Both the position numbers and the translations under genes were made by a program. The notes beneath the pieces are model-generated. The model was not told where the DNA came from. It worked only from the letters and a program-made list of their open reading frames with translations, and did no database searches. A stretch of 11,895 bases of DNA, from the NCBI GenBank assembly GCA_945933905.1, contig CAMEQX010000013.1, positions 1-11,895 on the forward strand, written 5' to 3'. Numbering within the stretch: position 1 is the first letter of the stretch; each line of letters opens with the position of its first letter. The DNA is from an uncultured Clostridia bacterium (GTDB taxonomy: Bacteria > Bacillota > Clostridia > Oscillospirales > Ruminococcaceae). Positions 7,268 to 11,895 of the stretch are shown here, piece after piece.

Positions 7268-8566
7268 TTGTCAAAATTGCATTCTGTCAGACTGCCGCAT
7301 TTCAGCGCGTCAGCCGAGCAGTCAACGAGAAAAATTCCCGCGCCCGAGGTTGTCGCAATCAGTATGGCGCAGCATATCGGCGCGCCCTGCGAGCCTTGCG
7401 TCGCCGTGGGCGATAAGGTGAAAATAGGGCAGAAAATCGGCGACAGTGAGGCGTTTATGTCCGCGCCCGTTCACGCTTCGATAAGCGGTGTTGTCAAGGA
7501 AATCAAGGACGTGATGAACGTTTTCGGGCGCTTGTGCAAGACGGTTGTTATCGAAAACGACAACAAAAACGAGATGTACGAGGAGCTGGAGCCGCCTAAA
7601 TGCGACACCCGCGAGGATTTCATCAAGGCTGTTCGCGAGGGCGAAGCTATCGGTCTTGGCGGCGCGGGTTTCCCGACGCACGTTAAGCTCGGTTACGACA
7701 AGAGCAAGGTTAATATCGAATATCTGCTGCTGAACGGCGCGGAGTGCGAGCCGTACATCACAAGCGACTACCGCGAGCTTATGGAAAATTCCGACAATGT
7801 TCTTGCGGGAATTGACCTGATTATGAAAAAGCTCGAAATCCCGAATGCGATTATCGGTATCGAGGAGGACAAACTCGCGGCGATTGACAAGCTCACGAAG
7901 CTCTGCGTTCGCTATCCGAACATCAAGGTTCAAAAGCTCCCGAGCGCATATCCTCAGGGCGCTGAAAAGGTGCTCGTTCATTCGCTCACGGGGCGCGTTG
8001 TGCAGGAGGGAAAACTGCCCTCGGACGTTGGCTGCGTTGTTATGAACGTATCGACCGCGGGCTTCATCTACGGCTACATAAAGACGGGTGTGCCGCTGAT
8101 AAGGCGCCGCATCACGATTGACGGAAATATCGTCAACAACCCCGCAAATTTCTTCATTCCCGTGGGAACGCTGCTTCACAGCATTGTCGGCTTCGCGGAC
8201 GTGAGAAAACAGCCCGACAGAATTGTGCTGGGCGGTCCGATGATGGGCTCCTGCGCGTTTGACCCCGACACACCGCTCGGAAAAACCAACAACGCGGTTC
8301 TTCTGTTCGCGGAAACCGTGGAGCAAAAGCCCACAAACTGCATTCGCTGCGGAAGATGCGTGAGAGCGTGCGCGGCGAACCTTATGCCGACCGAGCTTGA
8401 ACAGGCGTTTGACGCGCGTGATGTAAACGAGCTTCAGCGGCTGAAGGTAAATCTTTGTATGAACTGCGGAGCTTGCAGCTTTGTCTGTCCCGCGAAGCGA
8501 AATCTCGCCGAGAAAAACCAGCTCGCGAAGGATTTTCTGCGCGCGGCAACCGCTCCGAAGAAGTGA
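7268..8566 (+). CDS. rnfC: RnfC, Rnf complex NADH/Fe-S subunit
   Basis: This 432-residue peripheral subunit of the Rnf complex exchanges electrons between NAD(H) and the complex's Fe-S centres on the cytoplasmic side. The start is TTG 7268, the first start codon after an in-frame TGA (7262-7264), with a purine-rich AAAGGAA about 9 nt upstream. Family signatures include AQHIGAP (34-40), the lipoyl-like VGDKVKIGQKIGDS (47-60), the flavin/NAD-binding GLGGAGFPTHVKL (129-141) and NGAECEPYITSD (156-167). Two [4Fe-4S] motifs follow: CIRCGRCVRAC (358-368) and CMNCGACSFVCP (397-408). The usual GGIHP-like N-terminal element is weak here (HFSASAEQST), though total length is normal. It is first in the rnfCDGEAB order, with rnfD 11 nt downstream. 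Confidence 0.96.
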   Translation: MSKLHSVRLPHFSASAEQSTRKIPAPEVVAISMAQHIGAPCEPCVAVGDKVKIGQKIGDSEAFMSAPVHASISGVVKEIKDVMNVFGRLCKTVVIENDNKNEMYEELEPPKCDTREDFIKAVREGEAIGLGGAGFPTHVKLGYDKSKVNIEYLLLNGAECEPYITSDYRELMENSDNVLAGIDLIMKKLEIPNAIIGIEEDKLAAIDKLTKLCVRYPNIKVQKLPSAYPQGAEKVLVHSLTGRVVQEGKLPSDVGCVVMNVSTAGFIYGYIKTGVPLIRRRITIDGNIVNNPANFFIPVGTLLHSIVGFADVRKQPDRIVLGGPMMGSCAFDPDTPLGKTNNAVLLFAETVEQKPTNCIRCGRCVRACAANLMPTELEQAFDARDVNELQRLKVNLCMNCGACSFVCPAKRNLAEKNQLAKDFLRAATAPKK

Positions 8567-8577
8567 GGTGGACGTAA

Positions 8578-9549
8578 ATGAATAAATTATTTGTTGAGGC
8601 GTCGCCTCATATTCGCAGCCCGAGAACCACGAAAAACATAATGCTCGACGTAATCATCGCGCTTTGTCCCGCGCTTGTCGCAAGCATCGTGATTTTCGGC
8701 TACAAGGCGGCTGTGCTGACGGCAGTTTGCGTGGCAAGCTGCGTTTTGTTCGAGTTTTTGTTCAACAAAATCGTGAAAAAGCCCGGAACGGTTTCCGACC
8801 TTTCCGCGATTGTAACGGGAATGCTGCTGTCGTTCAATCTGCCCGTTGACCTGCCGATTTATATGGCGGTTATCGGCTGCTTTGTGGCAATCGTTATCGT
8901 GAAATGCCTGTTCGGCGGTATCGGACAGAACTTCGCGAACCCCGCGATAACCGCGAGAATTGTGCTTATGCTGTCGTTCACGGCGGCGATGACAACTTGG
9001 GCTGAGCCGCTTGCTTGGTTCAAGGAGAGCGCGGACGCTGTCACCACGGCAACGCCGCTCGGCGTAATCTCCTCGGGCGAGGGCACGCTTCCTTCGCTTT
9101 TGGATATGCTTCTTGGCGTGCGCGGCGGCTGCCTCGGTGAAACCTGTATCGCGGCTTTGCTTCTCGGCGGAATTTATCTGATTTGCCGCGGCGTAATCCG
9201 CCCGATAACCCCGATTTGCTTTATCGGCACGGTTGCGCTTCTGTCCTTCTTCAAGGGCGGCTTTGACATCAACTACGTTGCTTATCAGGTAATGGGCGGC
9301 GGACTTATCCTCGGCGCGTTCTTTATGGCGACCGACTATTCCACAACCCCGATTACCGACAAGGGCAAGGTGATTTTCGCAATCGGCTGCGGTGTTATCA
9401 CGTTCCTTATCAGAGAGTTTGCGAATTATCCCGAGGGTGTTTCGTTCTCAATTCTCGTGATGAACTGCCTCACTCCGCTTATCGACAGATTTACCTCTGC
9501 GAAGCCCTTTGGAGCGATTGTTCCGAAAAAGGAGGGCAAGAAAGAATGA
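8578..9549 (+). CDS. rnfD: RnfD, Rnf complex flavin-bearing membrane subunit
   Basis: This 323-residue integral membrane subunit shows about eight to ten hydrophobic segments. The N-terminus SPHIRSPRTTKNIMLDV is a classic RnfD/NqrB signature, and FANPAITARI (119-128) and ATDYSTTPIT (about 257-266) are also conserved. FMN is covalently bound to a threonine in this family, usually within SGATP. The equivalent here is AVTTATPLG (154-162), so Thr159 is the likely attachment site. RnfD passes electrons through the membrane and takes part in the ion path. The ATG at 8578 follows GAGGTGG (8565-8571), which overlaps the rnfC stop codon. The 3' end overlaps rnfG as ATGA, indicating translational coupling. 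Confidence 0.96.
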   Translation: MNKLFVEASPHIRSPRTTKNIMLDVIIALCPALVASIVIFGYKAAVLTAVCVASCVLFEFLFNKIVKKPGTVSDLSAIVTGMLLSFNLPVDLPIYMAVIGCFVAIVIVKCLFGGIGQNFANPAITARIVLMLSFTAAMTTWAEPLAWFKESADAVTTATPLGVISSGEGTLPSLLDMLLGVRGGCLGETCIAALLLGGIYLICRGVIRPITPICFIGTVALLSFFKGGFDINYVAYQVMGGGLILGAFFMATDYSTTPITDKGKVIFAIGCGVITFLIREFANYPEGVSFSILVMNCLTPLIDRFTSAKPFGAIVPKKEGKKE

Positions 9550-10124
9550 GTAAAATCAAACCTATTCTTATCCCCGCTATTATTATCGCGCTGATTTCGG
9601 GGCTGATTATCGTTGTGTACAACCTGACTTACAAGGACACGTCAACGGTTGTCACGGATAAACAGCTTGCTGCGGTGACGCAGATTTACGGCGAGGGCGA
9701 TTATTCGGTAATTCCCGTTTCGGAGTACCCCGACGCGCTTAAAAACGGCGACGAGTGCAATATCCCCGAGCTTACCAAAATAATCAAGAAGAGCGACGGC
9801 TCGATTGCATTTGATATGGTTGTCAAGGGCTACAAAAACGGCTTTGACATTATGGTTGGCGTGAAAGACGGAGCGGTTGCGGGCGTTGCCGTTGTATCGG
9901 TCGGCGAGGAAACCCCCGGTCTTGGCACAAACACCAACAAACCCGAGTGGCTGGCGAATTTCAACGGAAAAACAGGCGAGGTTGTGATTGTGAAGAACAA
10001 GACAAATCCCGCCGAAAACGAGGTAAACGCCGTGACTTCTGCGACATTCTCGTCAAAGGGCGTCGCAAAGGCGGTAAATCTTGCGCTTAAGGCGTACAAC
10101 GATTGCGGAGGTGATTTCAAGTGA
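9546..10124 (+). CDS. rnfG: RnfG, Rnf complex covalent-FMN subunit
   Basis: This 192-residue subunit has one N-terminal membrane helix (about residues 6-27) and an extracytoplasmic FMN-binding domain. GVAVVSVGEETPGLGT (113-128) is typical of the RnfG/NqrC FMN-binding fold. AVTSATFSSKGV (162-173) is the flavinylation motif, with Thr167 the expected phosphoester-linked residue. The missing flavin transferase ApbE must be encoded elsewhere. The ATG overlaps the rnfD stop codon (ATGA, 9546-9549), with AAGGAGGG (9529-9535) 10 nt upstream. The 3' end overlaps rnfE by 4 nt. Confidence 0.96.
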   Translation: MSKIKPILIPAIIIALISGLIIVVYNLTYKDTSTVVTDKQLAAVTQIYGEGDYSVIPVSEYPDALKNGDECNIPELTKIIKKSDGSIAFDMVVKGYKNGFDIMVGVKDGAVAGVAVVSVGEETPGLGTNTNKPEWLANFNGKTGEVVIVKNKTNPAENEVNAVTSATFSSKGVAKAVNLALKAYNDCGGDFK

Positions 10125-10924
10125 GCTATATGAAGGAATTTACCAAGGGCTTAATCAAAGAAAACCCGACTCTCGTGTCGCTGCTTGGAATGTGCCCGAC
10201 GCTTGCGATAACCACAATGGCGTTCAACGCAATAGGTATGGGCGCGGCGGCAACTTTCGTTCTCGTTTGCTCAAACGTTGTTATCTCGCTGCTCAAAAAC
10301 ATCATTCCGAAGTCGGTTCGACTTCCTTGCTACATCGTGGTAATCGCGGGCTTTGTTACGCTGGTTCAGCTTTTGCTGCAAGCGTTTTTGCCGCCCGTTT
10401 ATGACGCGCTGGGAATTTATCTGCCGCTTATCACGGTAAACTGTATAATCCTCGGCAGAGCGGAAATGTTCGCTTCCAAAAACAACGTCGGCGCTTCGGC
10501 ACTTGACGGACTTGGAATGGGCATCGGCTTTACTTTAGCGCTGTTTGTAATCGGCTCAATCCGTGAAATTCTCGGCTCGGGAACTTGGTTTGCGGGAACG
10601 GATTTCGCAATCACGGTTTGCCCCGACTTTATGCAGCCTATGACGCTGTTTGTACTGCCCGCGGGAGGATTTTTCGTGCTGGGCATCGTAATCGCGCTGG
10701 TGAACAAGATTTCTCACCGCAAGCCGCCCGAGGCAACAGGCTGCGCTGCTTGTCCTAACAGAGAAAGCTGCATAAGCGTTGAAGCGGCTGCTCCTGTTCC
10801 CGCAGAGAAGCCCGTTATTAAGGCGAATGTCGAAAAGCCTGTTGAGAAAGCAGCTGAAAAAGCTGACGAAAAGCCCGCTGATAAGGCTGACGAAAAAAAC
10901 GAAAAGAAGGAGGAGAATAAGTAA
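10121..10924 (+). CDS. rnfE: RnfE, Rnf complex membrane subunit with Cys-containing charged tail
   Basis: This 267-residue protein has a normal RnfE/NqrD core of about 200 residues with six membrane helices. Its GTG start (10121) overlaps the rnfG stop as GTGA, with GGAGGTGAT (10107-10115) just upstream. LLGMCPTLA (Cys25) and LITVNC (Cys108) are the paired membrane cysteines. In Rnf and Nqr structures, the corresponding residues of the E and A subunits hold an iron-sulfur cluster in mid-membrane. After the last helix there is an added tail of about 65 residues. It starts with GCAACPNRESC (Cys208, 211 and 217) and continues as a low-complexity Lys/Glu/Pro/Ala stretch. The tail role is unknown. 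It makes this protein clearly longer than the basic family size. Confidence 0.95.
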   Translation: MSYMKEFTKGLIKENPTLVSLLGMCPTLAITTMAFNAIGMGAAATFVLVCSNVVISLLKNIIPKSVRLPCYIVVIAGFVTLVQLLLQAFLPPVYDALGIYLPLITVNCIILGRAEMFASKNNVGASALDGLGMGIGFTLALFVIGSIREILGSGTWFAGTDFAITVCPDFMQPMTLFVLPAGGFFVLGIVIALVNKISHRKPPEATGCAACPNRESCISVEAAAPVPAEKPVIKANVEKPVEKAAEKADEKPADKADEKNEKKEENK

Positions 10925-11529
10925 TGGAACTTGCAAAAAGTATGATGATTATTCTCCTCACGGGAATACTCACGGACAACTTTGTCCTGTCGAAATTCTT
11001 AGGAATTTGCCCCTTCCTTGGCGTATCGAAAACAACTTCGGGCTCGCTCGGAATGGGCTGCGCGGTTACCGCGGTAATGGTAATCGCAACGGCTGTTACT
11101 TGGCCTTTGTACTACTTCTTCCTTGTACCGATGGGGCTTTCTTACCTGAACACGATTTTGTTCATTATGATAATCGCGGTTTTGGTGCAGCTCATCGAAA
11201 TGGTTCTGAAGAAATACATTCCTGCGCTTTATAAAACGCTCGGTGTATATCTGCCGCTGATTACCACAAACTGCGCGGTTCTCGGCGTAACAATCCTCAA
11301 CCTCGACAACGGCTACAACTTCCTCGAGAGTATTGTCTGCGCGCTCGGCGGCGGTATCGGATTTATGGTTGCGATGCTGATTTTCTCGGGTGTTCGCGGA
11401 AGACTGGAGCGCTGCAACGTTCCGAATGCTTTTGCGGGAATGCCGATAACACTGGTTGCCGCTTCGATAGTTTCGCTGTCCTTTGTGGGCTTCGGCGGAC
11501 TGGTTGACGGAATTTTCGGGATTGCTTAA
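10924..11529 (+). CDS. rnfA: RnfA, Rnf complex membrane subunit
   Basis: This 201-residue protein has about six membrane helices and is homologous to RnfE with inverted topology in the complex. LSKFLGICPFLGVSK (22-36, Cys29) and LPLITTNCAVLG (110-121, Cys117) carry the two membrane cysteines that, with those of RnfE, hold the mid-membrane Fe-S cluster. The C-terminal AGMPITLVAASIVSLSFVGF is typical of RnfA/NqrE. The ATG at 10924 shares one base with the rnfE stop (TAATG), and AAGGAGG (10907-10913) lies 10 nt upstream, within the coding sequence for the RnfE tail. rnfB follows after 12 nt. Confidence 0.97.
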   Translation: MELAKSMMIILLTGILTDNFVLSKFLGICPFLGVSKTTSGSLGMGCAVTAVMVIATAVTWPLYYFFLVPMGLSYLNTILFIMIIAVLVQLIEMVLKKYIPALYKTLGVYLPLITTNCAVLGVTILNLDNGYNFLESIVCALGGGIGFMVAMLIFSGVRGRLERCNVPNAFAGMPITLVAASIVSLSFVGFGGLVDGIFGIA

Positions 11530-11541
11530 GGAGGTATAGTG

Positions 11542-11895
11542 ATGGAAATTTTTATGACCTATATTCTCCCCGTGCTGATTTTTATGGCAATCGGCGCGGC
11601 TGCGGGCGGACTGCTGGTTCTCGCGACAAAATTCCTCGCGGTAAAAGAGGACGAAACCGTCGCGAAGATTGCCGAGGTTTTGCCGAACGCGAACTGCGGT
11701 GCTTGTGGATTTGCGGGCTGCGCGGATTACGCAAAGGCGGTTGCCGCGGGAACTGCCCCCTCGAACAAGTGCAAGCCGGGCGGCTCGGACGTTGCCGCGA
11801 AGGTTGCCGCGATTATGGGAACGGAGGCTCTCGAAACCGTCAAGGAGGTTGCGTTTGTTCGCTGTAACGGCTGTCAGGGCGCTGTGGAGGACAGA
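11542..11895 (+). CDS. rnfB: RnfB, Rnf complex ferredoxin-oxidising subunit, 5' part
   Basis: The first 118 residues are present and the gene runs off the right edge. ATG 11542 is preferred over the adjacent in-frame GTG 11539, because AAGGAGG (11528-11534) lies 7 nt before it. An N-terminal membrane anchor (about residues 7-28) is followed by NCGACGFAGC (51-60; Cys52, 55 and 60) and Cys77, the conserved four-cysteine Fe-S domain of RnfB. A second cysteine set begins with RCNGCQGAV (Cys108 and 111). The ferredoxin-type 4Fe-4S domains expected in the C-terminal half lie beyond the window. RnfB takes electrons from reduced ferredoxin on the cytoplasmic side and passes them into the membrane subunits. 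Confidence 0.96.
   Translation, partial: MEIFMTYILPVLIFMAIGAAAGGLLVLATKFLAVKEDETVAKIAEVLPNANCGACGFAGCADYAKAVAAGTAPSNKCKPGGSDVAAKVAAIMGTEALETVKEVAFVRCNGCQGAVEDR

Noticed and set aside
7322..8326. A 334-codon minus-strand open frame opposite rnfC
   Set aside because: It is fully antisense to a clear rnfC with all family motifs; no domain is visible in its translation.
7268..11895. Na+-translocating NADH:quinone reductase (Nqr) instead of Rnf
   Set aside because: The order C-D-G-E-A-B, the RnfC double Fe-S motifs and the RnfB four-cysteine domain are specific to Rnf; NqrA and NqrF are absent.
1..11895. Defence island or mobile element
   Set aside because: No transposase, integrase, terminal repeat, tRNA target or clear composition shift is visible, and the flanks are housekeeping-type genes.

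Overview
The window looks like a chromosomal segment of an anaerobic, Gram-positive, Clostridia-type bacterium, perhaps an Oscillospirales or Ruminococcus-like lineage. The reasons are the rnfCDGEAB gene order, strong AGGAGG-type ribosome binding sites, several TTG and GTG starts, an HD-GYP signalling protein, and a coding style of roughly balanced GC. The lineage is an inference from style and gene order, not from a database match. No mobile element, tRNA, rRNA or CRISPR array was seen.

Layout. Positions 2-313 hold the C-terminal end of an HD-GYP-type protein (+). Positions 330-1082 hold a small aminoglycoside-phosphotransferase-like kinase (+). It meets, tail to tail, an HD-domain phosphohydrolase on the minus strand (1079-1576); their stop codons share the palindrome TTAA. 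Positions 1577-1893 are an AT-rich divergent control region with a good sigma-A-type promoter. It also carries a repeated TAAATT(A)CGG motif arranged as two pairs, each with a 31-nt period. Positions 1894-3849 and 3921-7178 form a two-gene unit: a 651-aa protein that looks like an eroded SNF2/SF2 helicase, and a 1085-aa protein with a sacsin-type GHKL (Hsp90-like) ATPase domain. A hairpin with a T-run lies at 7206-7234. Positions 7268-11895 hold rnfC, rnfD, rnfG, rnfE, rnfA and the 5' part of rnfB, tightly packed and mostly overlapping.

How the genes work together. The Rnf genes encode the membrane ferredoxin:NAD+ oxidoreductase, which couples electron flow to Na+ or H+ export. RnfB and RnfC carry the Fe-S and nucleotide sites, RnfD and RnfG show covalent-flavin threonine motifs, and RnfA and RnfE carry the paired membrane cysteines. 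The unrecognised part of the window is the pseudo-helicase plus sacsin-like ATPase pair. Pairings of GHKL ATPases with SNF2-type proteins recur in bacterial defence and DNA-handling loci, but here the helicase motifs are eroded and no nuclease, methylase or mobile gene is adjacent. The pair therefore stands as a candidate undescribed two-component ATPase system, possibly with the divergent HD phosphohydrolase as a third member.
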